In this document: positions 1-6,274 of the stretch, piece after piece | How the letters are laid out: every line of letters starts with the position of its first letter | Numbering within the stretch: the first letter of the stretch is position 1 | DNA from: Lachnospiraceae bacterium | GTDB lineage: Bacteria; Bacillota; Clostridia; Lachnospirales; Lachnospiraceae | Length of the DNA: 29,978 bases | NCBI GenBank assembly: GCA_900771955.1 | Contig: CAAGPW010000180.1 | Location: 1 to 29,978, forward strand | Reading direction: 5' to 3' | The notes under the pieces: model-generated | Databases searched by the model: none | Seen by the model: only the letters and a program-made list of their open reading frames with translations | What the model was told of the DNA's origin: nothing | Program-made: the position numbers and the translations under genes

Positions 1-324
1 AGCAATATCCGTTGGCGGAAGATTGTTGCGATTGTTGGTTATGTAGGGATGCTTATATTTACCGTGGAACCGCTTTCCCACTGTGGCTGGAATTCGATGG
101 CATGGCTGCTTGACGGAATCGCAGTGTTTGTCTACGTATGGCTTCCGTTTTTTCTGGCTACGAATTTCGGCAGATGGGACAGAAGGCTCTGGCCTTTTTA
201 TAAAATGCCAAAGGAGGTTACGGTTGCGATCCGTGTTATAGGCAGTGTGGCTGCGTTCTATTACGGAGTCCTTCTGGAAAATTATGTCCGCTATGTGATC
301 CTTGGGCTGCCACGGGCATCCTGA
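1..324 (+). CDS. C-terminal part of a hypothetical membrane protein
   Basis: The reading frame is open from the first base of the window, so the gene very likely starts upstream. The ATG at 49 has no convincing ribosome binding site and need not be the start. The visible 107 codons hold about three hydrophobic stretches, around VAIVGYVGMLIF, LLDGIAVFVYVWLPFFLA and VIGSVAAFYYGVLLENYV, split by a basic loop (GRWDRRLWPF). This fits a small multi-pass inner-membrane protein. I do not recognise the family and assign no function. It converges on the XRE regulator gene and shares the terminator between them. Confidence 0.55.
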   Translation, partial: SNIRWRKIVAIVGYVGMLIFTVEPLSHCGWNSMAWLLDGIAVFVYVWLPFFLATNFGRWDRRLWPFYKMPKEVTVAIRVIGSVAAFYYGVLLENYVRYVILGLPRAS

Positions 325-375
325 GAAGTAAAAATGTTGAAAAATAAAATGTATGCTGCCGGCATACCGGAAAAG

Positions 376-415
376 AAAAAAGTTCGTATACCATAATAGG
401 GTACGAACTTTTTTT
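376..415. terminator. Bidirectional intrinsic terminator
   Basis: The arms AAAAAGTTCGTA and TACGAACTTTTT form a hairpin with a short A/T-rich loop. It is flanked by an A-run on the left and a T-run on the right, so it can end transcription on both strands. It sits between two convergent genes, as expected. Confidence 0.85.
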
Positions 416-426
416 GTAAGGCCATA

Positions 427-759
427 TCATTGCTTTTTTTCAGACCGACGCAGAACGGTTCGCGTGAGGTCAAGGATCAGTTCCTGATCTTCCGTGGAAG
501 CAGAAGCAAAGAGGGAGAGCATCTGTTTTTCATTTGAGGAAGGAGAGGAACCGGTATCGTCAGAAAGCAGGTAATCGATGGACACGCCGAGGATATCTGC
601 TAAAAGGGAGAGCTTGTTTAAGGTGAGGTTACGTTCTCCGCGTTCCACAAACCCAATATAAGTAGAAGAAACATTCAGTTTCTCTGCCAGCTGTTCCTGG
701 GTAAGATGTAAATTTTGCCGCTCCTTCCGGATACGTTGTCCTAAAGTGTTCTGATTCAT
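427..759 (-). CDS. XRE-family (HTH_3) transcriptional regulator
   Basis: A 110-residue DNA-binding protein. The N-terminal helix-turn-helix spans about residues 8-62 (IRKERQNLHLTQEQLAEKLNVS, then STYIGFVERGERNLTL and LLADILGVSIDYLL), the classic Cro/C1 fold. The C-terminal part (about 65-110) is Ser-rich and then helical, ending in basic residues, and may mediate dimerisation or bind a ligand. The start is supported by the upstream sequence AGGAGAAAAC on the minus strand. It is divergent from the surface protein gene at 921, and two palindromes between them make self-repression and control of that neighbour likely. The target is inferred; the HTH family is clear. Confidence 0.9.
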   Translation of the reverse strand: MNQNTLGQRIRKERQNLHLTQEQLAEKLNVSSTYIGFVERGERNLTLNKLSLLADILGVSIDYLLSDDTGSSPSSNEKQMLSLFASASTEDQELILDLTRTVLRRSEKKQ

Positions 760-826
760 GTTTTCTCCTGTACCTGCGCTACTCTTGATTGTTTTATTAT
801 AACCATATGTGTCGGAAATATTAACT

Positions 827-859
827 AACTATTAGTTCTGATAAAAACAACTAATAGTT
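827..859. promoter_or_regulatory. Candidate paired operator for the XRE regulator
   Basis: Two 11-bp palindromes, AACTATTAGTT (827-837) and AACTAATAGTT (849-859), have centres exactly 22 bp apart, two helical turns. The right one overlaps the -35 box of the gene at 921. The left one lies upstream of the minus-strand -10 (TATAAT, 801-796) of the regulator. Binding by the adjacent XRE protein is inferred. Confidence 0.6.
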
Positions 860-886
860 GCTACGAAGAAAGAGCAATGGTATAAT
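858..886 (+). promoter_or_regulatory. Promoter of the duplicated-domain surface protein
   Basis: A -35 box TTGCTA (858-863), a 17-bp spacer and a perfect -10 TATAAT (881-886), about 35 bp before the start codon at 921. It overlaps the right-hand palindrome, so a bound regulator would block it. Confidence 0.65.
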
Positions 887-920
887 ACGAAAGGAAAACC
901 AAAAGAGAAAGGAAGAGTTT

Positions 921-1877
921 ATGGAAAAAAAGAAAAAGTCAGTTTTGAAAAGATGGTGGTTCTGGGTGCTTATTGTCCTGGTGATCGGAATCGGTGCAGG
1001 CTCCTGTGGCGGAAATCACGGAGAAAGCAAAAACCAGAAGGCAGTGTCAGATGACACCGAAACAAATAAGTCGGCCGGAAAAGCAAAAGAAGAAGCGGAT
1101 ACCACGGCAGAAGATACGGCAAAAACCGATGAGGCGACGGTGGAAGAGCAGACACTTATGGATCAAAGCGGAATCAAGGTCACATTAAAATCACTGGATT
1201 TAAAAGGAATGTTTGGACCGGAACTAAAGGTTTGCATTGAAAACAGCTCTGCACAGAATGTAACGGTGCAGGCCAACGGAGTTTCTGTCAACGGAATTAT
1301 GACGCAGAGCGTCTTTTCGTGTGATGTGGCTGCCGGAAAAACTGCCAATGACGGTATCACACTGCTTAGCAGTGATCTGGATCAGGCTGGTATCACGCAG
1401 ATCCAGAATGTGGAATTTACATTCCATGTTTTTGATACAGAGACCTTTGACACGATCTTCGACAGTGATATGATCCGGGTGGCAACTTCTCTGGATGGAA
1501 CGGAAGAACAGGCAGTGGATGACAGTGGGGTTATGCTGGTCGATCAGGATGGAGTTAAGATCACGGTCAAGGAAGTGGACAGTACAACAAGCTTCTGGGG
1601 GGCGGATATTTATATTTATGTGGAAAATAATACAGATCACGACGTGACCGTACAGGCAGCAAATACATCCTTAAACGGATTTATGGTAGAGCCGTATTTT
1701 TCGTGCGATGTGACAGCGGGAAAGAAAGCCTATGATACGATCACATTTATGGAATCCGATCTTGAGGAAAATAATATTACAAAGATCGATACGATGGAGA
1801 TCAGTTTCCATGTTTTTGATACGACAACATATAATACAATTTTTGACACAGATCCGCTAAGTGTTTCATTTGAATAA
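921..1877 (+). CDS. Membrane-anchored surface protein with two tandem copies of one domain
   Basis: 318 residues. I chose the ATG at 921 because GGAAGAG stands 4-10 bases before it; the upstream in-frame ATG at 858 lies inside the promoter. The N-terminus is KKKKSVLKRWW plus a hydrophobic helix ending GIGAGSCGG, either a weak lipobox or a signal anchor. A low-complexity Ser/Thr/Glu/Lys linker follows (about residues 35-80). Two homologous beta-rich modules of about 100 residues come next, each running [S/D]G[IV]K[IV]T[VL]K..., then [CI]x[EI]xN, VTVQA, NG[IF]M, FSCDV.AGK, [FS]FHVFDT.T.[DN]TIFD.D. The pattern suggests an Ig-like or DUF4352-like extracytoplasmic fold, but I do not recognise the exact family. 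It is divergent from, and probably controlled by, the XRE gene. Confidence 0.75.
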   Translation: MEKKKKSVLKRWWFWVLIVLVIGIGAGSCGGNHGESKNQKAVSDDTETNKSAGKAKEEADTTAEDTAKTDEATVEEQTLMDQSGIKVTLKSLDLKGMFGPELKVCIENSSAQNVTVQANGVSVNGIMTQSVFSCDVAAGKTANDGITLLSSDLDQAGITQIQNVEFTFHVFDTETFDTIFDSDMIRVATSLDGTEEQAVDDSGVMLVDQDGVKITVKEVDSTTSFWGADIYIYVENNTDHDVTVQAANTSLNGFMVEPYFSCDVTAGKKAYDTITFMESDLEENNITKIDTMEISFHVFDTTTYNTIFDTDPLSVSFE

Positions 1878-1918
1878 GATGAGGTGCGGTTCTGATATCA
1901 GATGCTGAATCAAAAGAA

Positions 1919-1962
1919 CAGTGTGTATGCAGAAAAAAATTTGCATGCACGCTGTTTTTTTT
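1919..1962 (+). terminator. Intrinsic terminator after the surface protein
   Basis: A 13-bp stem (CAGTGTGTATGCA against TGCATGCACGCTG, with G-T wobbles) around an A-rich loop, followed by eight T residues. Confidence 0.88.
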
Positions 1963-1990
1963 CGGAAAAGTATAGTACAATAACAATGGA

Positions 1991-2006
1991 GTTAGTATCA
2001 ACTAAC
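1991..2006. promoter_or_regulatory. Dyad upstream of the ZIP transporter, possible metal-regulator site
   Basis: GTTAGT-ATCA-ACTAAC is a perfect 6-bp inverted repeat lying between a possible -10 (TACAAT, 1976-1981) and the ribosome binding site of the ZIP gene. TTAG/CTAA half-sites recall sites of DtxR-like metal regulators, but that link is only an inference. Confidence 0.35.
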
Positions 2007-2035
2007 GGTACTGACGACGAGAGGAGGATGGGATA

Positions 2036-2818
2036 ATGACAGTTGATATATTAGGTGGAATCCTGATTCCATTTGCAGGCACATCACTCGGTTCTGCGTG
2101 TGTTTTTGTGATGAAGAATAATATGAACCGGATTGTGCAGAAGGCGCTCACCGGGTTTGCTGCCGGTGTTATGGTGGCGGCATCGATCTGGAGTCTTTTA
2201 ATACCTGCGATGAATCAGTCGGCAGATCTTGGAAAACTTGCATTTCTTCCGGCTGCGGTCGGATTCTGGCTTGGCGTTTTGTTCTTATTGTTACTGGATC
2301 ATGTGATACCGCATCTGCATATGGGGGCAGAAGCGGCGGAAGGACCGCATACCGAACTGAAGCGGACGACCATGCTGGTGCTTGCGGTAACCCTTCACAA
2401 TATTCCGGAAGGAATGGCAGTCGGCGTGGTTTATGCCGGATACCTGATGGGAAACGGAGATATCACGGCGATGGGAGCACTTGCACTTGCACTCGGAATT
2501 GCGATCCAGAATCTTCCGGAGGGGGCGATCATATCGATGCCACTCCGCTCGGAGGGTATGAATAAGGGGAAGGCGTTTATCTGCGGCGTACTGTCCGGCG
2601 TCGTGGAACCGATCGGCGCACTTCTTACAGTAGCGGCAGCGGGCATTATTGTTCCGGTGCTGCCGTATCTTTTAAGTTTTGCAGCGGGAGCTATGATCTA
2701 TGTGGTTGTGGAAGAACTGATCCCGGAGATGTCGGAGGGAACACATTCCAATGTGGGAACGCTTCTGTTTGCAGTTGGCTTTACTGTCATGATGATGCTG
2801 GATGTGGCGCTGGGGTAA
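2036..2818 (+). CDS. ZIP-family divalent metal transporter
   Basis: 260 residues, about eight membrane helices, the usual length for bacterial ZIP (ZupT/GufA-like) proteins, which bring Zn2+, Fe2+ or Mn2+ into the cytoplasm. The two metal-site motifs are present: HNIPEGMAVG in the fourth helix and QNLPEGAIIS in the fifth. A His-rich stretch DHVIPHLHMGAEAAEGPH lies in the preceding loop. The fifth-helix motif has Q where many ZIPs have H, as in the GufA branch. GAGGAGG precedes the ATG. The next genes concern signalling and metal export, so the block may handle metal homeostasis. The substrate metal cannot be read from the sequence. Confidence 0.9.
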   Translation: MTVDILGGILIPFAGTSLGSACVFVMKNNMNRIVQKALTGFAAGVMVAASIWSLLIPAMNQSADLGKLAFLPAAVGFWLGVLFLLLLDHVIPHLHMGAEAAEGPHTELKRTTMLVLAVTLHNIPEGMAVGVVYAGYLMGNGDITAMGALALALGIAIQNLPEGAIISMPLRSEGMNKGKAFICGVLSGVVEPIGALLTVAAAGIIVPVLPYLLSFAAGAMIYVVVEELIPEMSEGTHSNVGTLLFAVGFTVMMMLDVALG

Positions 2819-2860
2819 AGAAACGTAGTTAAAAAGACAGAAAACATGGAGGCTTGTAGG

Positions 2861-3493
2861 ATGACAGAAAATTATTATTTTGGTGGGATTGATTACCACG
2901 AGATCATCGAGTGCCTGGTCAGTGCGCTTGATGCAAAGAGCCCTTATACGGCAGGACATTCCAAGCGGGTCAGTGATATGGCGCTGGCAGTGTGCCGCCA
3001 GATCGGGATGAAGGAAGAGGATGCTGAACGCATTCATATTGCAGCACATCTGCATGACATCGGAAAAATCGGAATACCGGATGCAGTGCTGAATAAAAAG
3101 GAGCGGCTGAACCGGGAAGAATGGGAGATGATAAAAAAGCATCCGGTCATCGGGGCTGAGATCCTGAGCAAGTCCCGCCGCTTAAGTGAATTAAAGCATA
3201 TTGTACTGTGCCATCACGAGCGTTTTGACGGAACCGGTTATCCGCTTGGACTGAAGGCGGAACAGATTCCGGTGGGGGCGCGGATCATTGCAATCTGCGA
3301 TTCTATTGATGCGATGCATTCGAGCCGCTGTTACAGGATCGCACATAATCTGGACTACTGTTATGAGGAAATCGAAAAAAATCTGGGTACCATGTATGAC
3401 CCGGTCATTGGAAAGTATGTATTAAAGAATTGGGAAATGATAAAAAATATCATTAACGAAAAAAGTCTTGAAAATGTCAGCCGGGCGAATTAA
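2861..3493 (+). CDS. HD-GYP domain protein, probable cyclic-di-GMP phosphodiesterase
   Basis: 210 residues consisting almost only of an HD-GYP domain. The metal ligands are visible: H in YTAGHSKRVS, the HD pair in AAHLHDIGKIGIPD, the H of HPVIGAEIL, HH in LCHHERFDGTGYP (the GYP motif), and D in IAICDSIDAM. Family members cleave cyclic-di-GMP. There is no attached sensor or receiver domain, so the input is unknown. I prefer ATG 2861 because GGAGG (2848-2852) lies 8 bases upstream of it; the in-frame ATG at 2846 overlaps that site. It follows the ZIP gene by 42 bp with no terminator seen between, so co-transcription is possible. Confidence 0.88.
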   Translation: MTENYYFGGIDYHEIIECLVSALDAKSPYTAGHSKRVSDMALAVCRQIGMKEEDAERIHIAAHLHDIGKIGIPDAVLNKKERLNREEWEMIKKHPVIGAEILSKSRRLSELKHIVLCHHERFDGTGYPLGLKAEQIPVGARIIAICDSIDAMHSSRCYRIAHNLDYCYEEIEKNLGTMYDPVIGKYVLKNWEMIKNIINEKSLENVSRAN

Positions 3494-3536
3494 GATATAT
3501 GATAAAAATTATGGAATCATACGGAGGTAAAAAGTG

Positions 3537-3842
3537 ATGTTAAAGTGTTTTGAAAAAATCAATTGGGTGAAAACAGGTATTTTTGCAGCAGGGGTTTTAT
3601 TTGGTACAGCAGGTATCAAAGCACTCTCAAGCGATGATGCGAAGAAAGCATATACCGGATGTACAGCGGCATTTTTAAGAGCAAAGGACTGCGTAATGAA
3701 AACAGCAGCCACTATTCAGGAAAATGCAAGTGACATCTACGCAGAAGCAAAACAGCAGAATGAAGAGCGTGCAGCAGCTGCTGAAGCGGAAGTTGTTGAT
3801 GATGCAGAAGACGAAGCTGAAACAGGAACAACAGAAGCATAA
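3537..3842 (+). CDS. Small one-helix membrane protein (DUF6110-like), probable partner of the downstream P-type ATPase
   Basis: 101 residues from ATG 3537; GTG 3534 is equally placed behind GGAGG (3523-3527). The N-terminus is one hydrophobic glycine-rich helix (TGIFAAGVLFGTAGIKAL). A conserved-looking helix DDAKKAYTGCTAAFLRAKDCVMKTAATIQENA follows, then an Ala/Glu-rich acidic tail. I recognise it tentatively as the DUF6110 family, which I recall occurring next to metal P-type ATPases. Its plan (one membrane helix plus Glu/Ala-rich tail, beside a P1B ATPase) resembles the mycobacterial PacL proteins that scaffold CtpC, but the His-rich metal motif of PacL1 is absent. A role in assembling or stabilising the ATPase is inferred. 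Confidence 0.75.
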   Translation: MLKCFEKINWVKTGIFAAGVLFGTAGIKALSSDDAKKAYTGCTAAFLRAKDCVMKTAATIQENASDIYAEAKQQNEERAAAAEAEVVDDAEDEAETGTTEA

Positions 3843-3870
3843 AATAAGTGGCTGATCTGGAAAAATAAAG

Positions 3871-3899
3871 AACGCCTGCAGAATTCTGCAGGTGTTTTT
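3871..3899 (+). terminator. Hairpin between the small protein and the ATPase gene (terminator or attenuator)
   Basis: A near-perfect 26-bp palindrome (3871-3896, core CCTGCAGAATTCTGCAGG) is followed by a short T-run (3896-3899). It ends only a few bases before the ATPase ribosome binding site (AAGGAG, 3903-3908). It probably acts as a partial terminator setting the ratio of small protein to ATPase, or stabilises a processed end. Confidence 0.65.
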
Positions 3900-3916
3900 C
3901 TAAGGAGTGAATTAAT

Positions 3917-5995
3917 TTGAAATTTCAAATCAAGCATGAGATCAAAGGGCGTATGCGTGTTCATATGGCGCAGAAGCGTATGACATTTGAACAGGCAGAT
4001 ACGCTGTTATATTATCTGCACAGTTTTAAATATGTAACTTCTGTGCAGGTGCGTGAGCGTACCGGGGACGCGATCATCTGTTATGTGGGAGACAGACAGG
4101 AGATTATTGACAGGCTGAGAAGATTTCATTATGAAGATGTGGAAATGCCGGCCGGACTGATTGAAAATTCAGGTAGAAAAGTAAATCAGGAGTATCAGGA
4201 CAAGCTGGTCTATAAGGTACTTTTCCATTATGCGAGAAAATTCCTTCTGCCATATCCGCTCAAGGTATGTTATACGGGACTTATATCCATAAAATATATC
4301 AAAGAAGGATTAAAGACACTTGCGGCGCGAAAGATCGAGGTACCGGTCTTAGATGCGACGGCGATCAGTATCTCCATGCTGCGCGGAGATTTTAATACCG
4401 CAGGATCTGTAATGTTCTTACTTGGCATCGGAGAACTGCTTGGCGAGTGGACACACAAAAAGTCCGTAGATGACCTGGCAAGAACCATGTCTTTAAATGT
4501 AAGCAAAGTCTGGTTAAAGACCGAAGATCAGGAGATCTTAGTTCCGGTATCCGATATCAAAGAAGGAGACCGGGTCGTCGTACATATGGGAAATGTCATT
4601 CCGTTTGATGGTCTGGTCACAGACGGCGAGGCAATGGTCAATCAGGCGTCCCTCACCGGCGAGTCTGTTCCGGTGCGAAAGAACATAGAGAGTTCCGTGT
4701 ATGCGGGAACCGTTGTAGAGGAAGGCGAAGTGACGGTCAAAGTTAAAGAAGTCGGTGGCTCAAGCCGTTTTGAGAAGATCGTTACCATGATCGAAGAGTC
4801 CGAAAAATTAAAATCCGCCTCCGAAGGCAGGGCGGAGCATCTTGCAGACCGCCTTGTGCCGTACACGCTTGCGGGTACCGGCCTCGTGTATCTGTTTACC
4901 AGAAATGTGACCAAGGCACTTTCCGTGCTGATGGTTGATTTTTCCTGTGCTTTGAAGCTTGCAATGCCTATCTCTGTGCTGTCTGCAATTCGTGAGGCGA
5001 GCCTTTATAACATTACCGTAAAAGGCGGAAAATATCTGGAAGCGATCGCAGAGGCAGATACGATCGTATTTGATAAGACCGGTACGCTCACAAAGGCAGA
5101 GCCGACTGTTGCAGAAGTGGTATCCTTTAACGGACAGTCCACGGATGAACTGCTCCGTATTGCGGCGTGTCTGGAAGAACATTTCCCTCATTCCATGGCA
5201 AAAGCGGTTGTGGATGCGGCAGCAAAGAAAAATCTGACGCATGAAGAAATGCATACGAAGGTAGAGTATATTGTTGCACACGGAATTTCCACCACGATCG
5301 ACGGAAAACGTGCGATTATCGGAAGCCATCATTTTGTCTTTGAGGATGAACAGTGCAAAATTCCGGATGGAATGCAGGAGACCTTTGATCATTTGCCGAA
5401 GGAATATTCCCATCTGTATCTTGCGATCGAAGGTGAACTGGCTGCAGTTATCTGTGTCGAAGATCCGCTTCGTGAAGAGGCGGAGGCAGTTGTGAACTCT
5501 TTAAAGAAAGCCGGTATATCCAAAGTCGTTATGATGACCGGTGACAGTGACCGTACTGCGCGTGCGATTGCAAAGCGTGTCGGTGTGGATGAATATTATT
5601 CTGAGGTATTGCCGGAGGATAAGGCAAGCTATGTGGAAAAAGAGAAAGAAAAAGGCAGAAAAGTCATTATGATCGGTGATGGTATCAATGATTCACCGGC
5701 ACTTTCTGCAGCAAGTGTAGGTATTGCTATCCGTGACGGTGCAGAAATCGCAAAAGAGATCGCGGATATTACCATCGGTGCAGATAATCTTTATCAGATC
5801 GTGACATTAAAGTTATTAAGTGACAGTCTGATGAAGCGTATCCGCAAGAATTATCGGACGATCGTCGGATTCAACACGGGGCTTATCGTGCTCGGCGTGG
5901 GCGGTGTGTTGCAGCCGGCTACTTCTGCACTGCTCCACAATGCATCGACGCTTCTGATCGGCTTAAAGAGCATGCAGAATCTGCTGACCGATTAA
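3917..5995 (+). CDS. P1B-type heavy-metal translocating ATPase with atypical membrane metal motif
   Basis: 692 residues from a TTG start (AAGGAG 8 bases upstream). Residues 1-75 look like an HMA-type fold but lack the CxxC metal pair. Membrane helices follow, then the actuator motif TGES (247-250), the phosphorylation site DKTGTLT (Asp386), an HP-locus variant EEHFPHSMAKAV, MTGDS and MIGDGINDSPAL. These mark a complete P-type pump expected to export a metal cation. The intramembrane motif normally CPC reads FSC (342-344) in DFSCALKLAMP, so one Cys and the Pro are missing. This departs from Cu and Zn/Cd pumps and is nearer Mn/Co/Zn-type CtpC or P1B-4 members. It forms a unit with the small membrane protein upstream. 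The metal is not assigned. Confidence 0.9.
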   Translation: MKFQIKHEIKGRMRVHMAQKRMTFEQADTLLYYLHSFKYVTSVQVRERTGDAIICYVGDRQEIIDRLRRFHYEDVEMPAGLIENSGRKVNQEYQDKLVYKVLFHYARKFLLPYPLKVCYTGLISIKYIKEGLKTLAARKIEVPVLDATAISISMLRGDFNTAGSVMFLLGIGELLGEWTHKKSVDDLARTMSLNVSKVWLKTEDQEILVPVSDIKEGDRVVVHMGNVIPFDGLVTDGEAMVNQASLTGESVPVRKNIESSVYAGTVVEEGEVTVKVKEVGGSSRFEKIVTMIEESEKLKSASEGRAEHLADRLVPYTLAGTGLVYLFTRNVTKALSVLMVDFSCALKLAMPISVLSAIREASLYNITVKGGKYLEAIAEADTIVFDKTGTLTKAEPTVAEVVSFNGQSTDELLRIAACLEEHFPHSMAKAVVDAAAKKNLTHEEMHTKVEYIVAHGISTTIDGKRAIIGSHHFVFEDEQCKIPDGMQETFDHLPKEYSHLYLAIEGELAAVICVEDPLREEAEAVVNSLKKAGISKVVMMTGDSDRTARAIAKRVGVDEYYSEVLPEDKASYVEKEKEKGRKVIMIGDGINDSPALSAASVGIAIRDGAEIAKEIADITIGADNLYQIVTLKLLSDSLMKRIRKNYRTIVGFNTGLIVLGVGGVLQPATSALLHNASTLLIGLKSMQNLLTD

Positions 5996-6066
5996 AGGTG
6001 GATTGACAGATGTTTTGAGTGCAGGCACTTTTGGACAATCCGGATAGATAGCTGACTGGATAACAG

Positions 6067-6136
6067 AAAGGCTTATTGCGAAAGATTTTGTGTTACGGTA
6101 TAATTCTGGTAACACAAAAAGCGCAGTAAGCCTTTT
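6067..6136 (+). terminator. Nested hairpin after the ATPase gene, probable terminator
   Basis: The outer arms AAAGGCTTATTGCG (6067-6080) and CGCAGTAAGCCTTT (6122-6135) pair over 14 bp. The inner arms TTTTGTGTTAC (6086-6096) and GTAACACAAAA (6109-6119) pair perfectly over 11 bp. A T-run ends the outer arm. It would stop transcription from the ATPase. It also holds a promoter-like sequence in its centre (see 6076). Confidence 0.7.
6076..6104 (+). promoter_or_regulatory. Promoter-like sequence inside the nested hairpin, candidate serpin promoter
   Basis: TTGCGA (6076-6081), a 17-bp spacer and a perfect TATAAT (6099-6104). Transcription from here would begin near 6111 and give a leader of about 160 nt before the serpin start, carrying both repeat copies. 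Confidence 0.5.
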
Positions 6137-6137
6137 T

Positions 6138-6159
6138 GTAATGGCGACAAGGAAAATGG
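6138..6159 (+). repeat. Short interspersed repeat, copy 1
   Basis: A 22-bp unit starting GTAATGGCGACAAGG and ending AAAATGG. It is identical to the copy at 6231 and matches the one at 19007 at 20 of 22 positions. It is followed by ACGCC, shared with copy 3. It directly follows the nested hairpin. Confidence 0.65.
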
Positions 6160-6206
6160 ACGCCGTGCTTGCACGAGCGGACATTTGACGACCGCTGATC
6201 AGAGCA

Positions 6207-6223
6207 GGATGCGGAACGCATCC
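6207..6223. other. Small perfect hairpin in the serpin leader
   Basis: GGATGCG-GAA-CGCATCC, a 7-bp stem with a GAA loop, just before repeat copy 2. There is no T-run, so it is not a terminator. It may belong to the repeat element or to the leader RNA. Confidence 0.4.
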
Positions 6224-6230
6224 CGTCTCT

Positions 6231-6252
6231 GTAATGGCGACAAGGAAAATGG
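6231..6252 (+). repeat. Short interspersed repeat, copy 2
   Basis: Identical over 22 bp to the copy at 6138. It ends 10 bases before the GGAGG of the serpin gene, so it lies in the 5' leader of that mRNA. Confidence 0.65.
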
Positions 6253-6274
6253 GCCACGGGACGGAGGAAAAGTC

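Noticed and set aside
858..920. Upstream in-frame ATG extending the duplicated surface protein by 21 residues
   Set aside because: It overlaps the operator, the -35 and the -10 of the gene's own promoter and lacks a ribosome binding site; ATG 921 has one and begins a membrane-anchor signal.
4808..5413. 201-codon minus-strand frame inside the P-type ATPase gene
   Set aside because: No binding site, no recognisable domain, and the sense strand codes for conserved ATPase motifs.
6067..6136. Invertible promoter (phase-variable switch)
   Set aside because: Inverted repeats flank a promoter, but only 12 bp separate the inner arms and no invertase gene is near; a hairpin terminator explains it better.
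6185..6274. N-terminal extension of the serpin by 30 codons
   Set aside because: It would put residues before a lipoprotein signal peptide and runs through repeat copy 2; GGAGG supports 6275.
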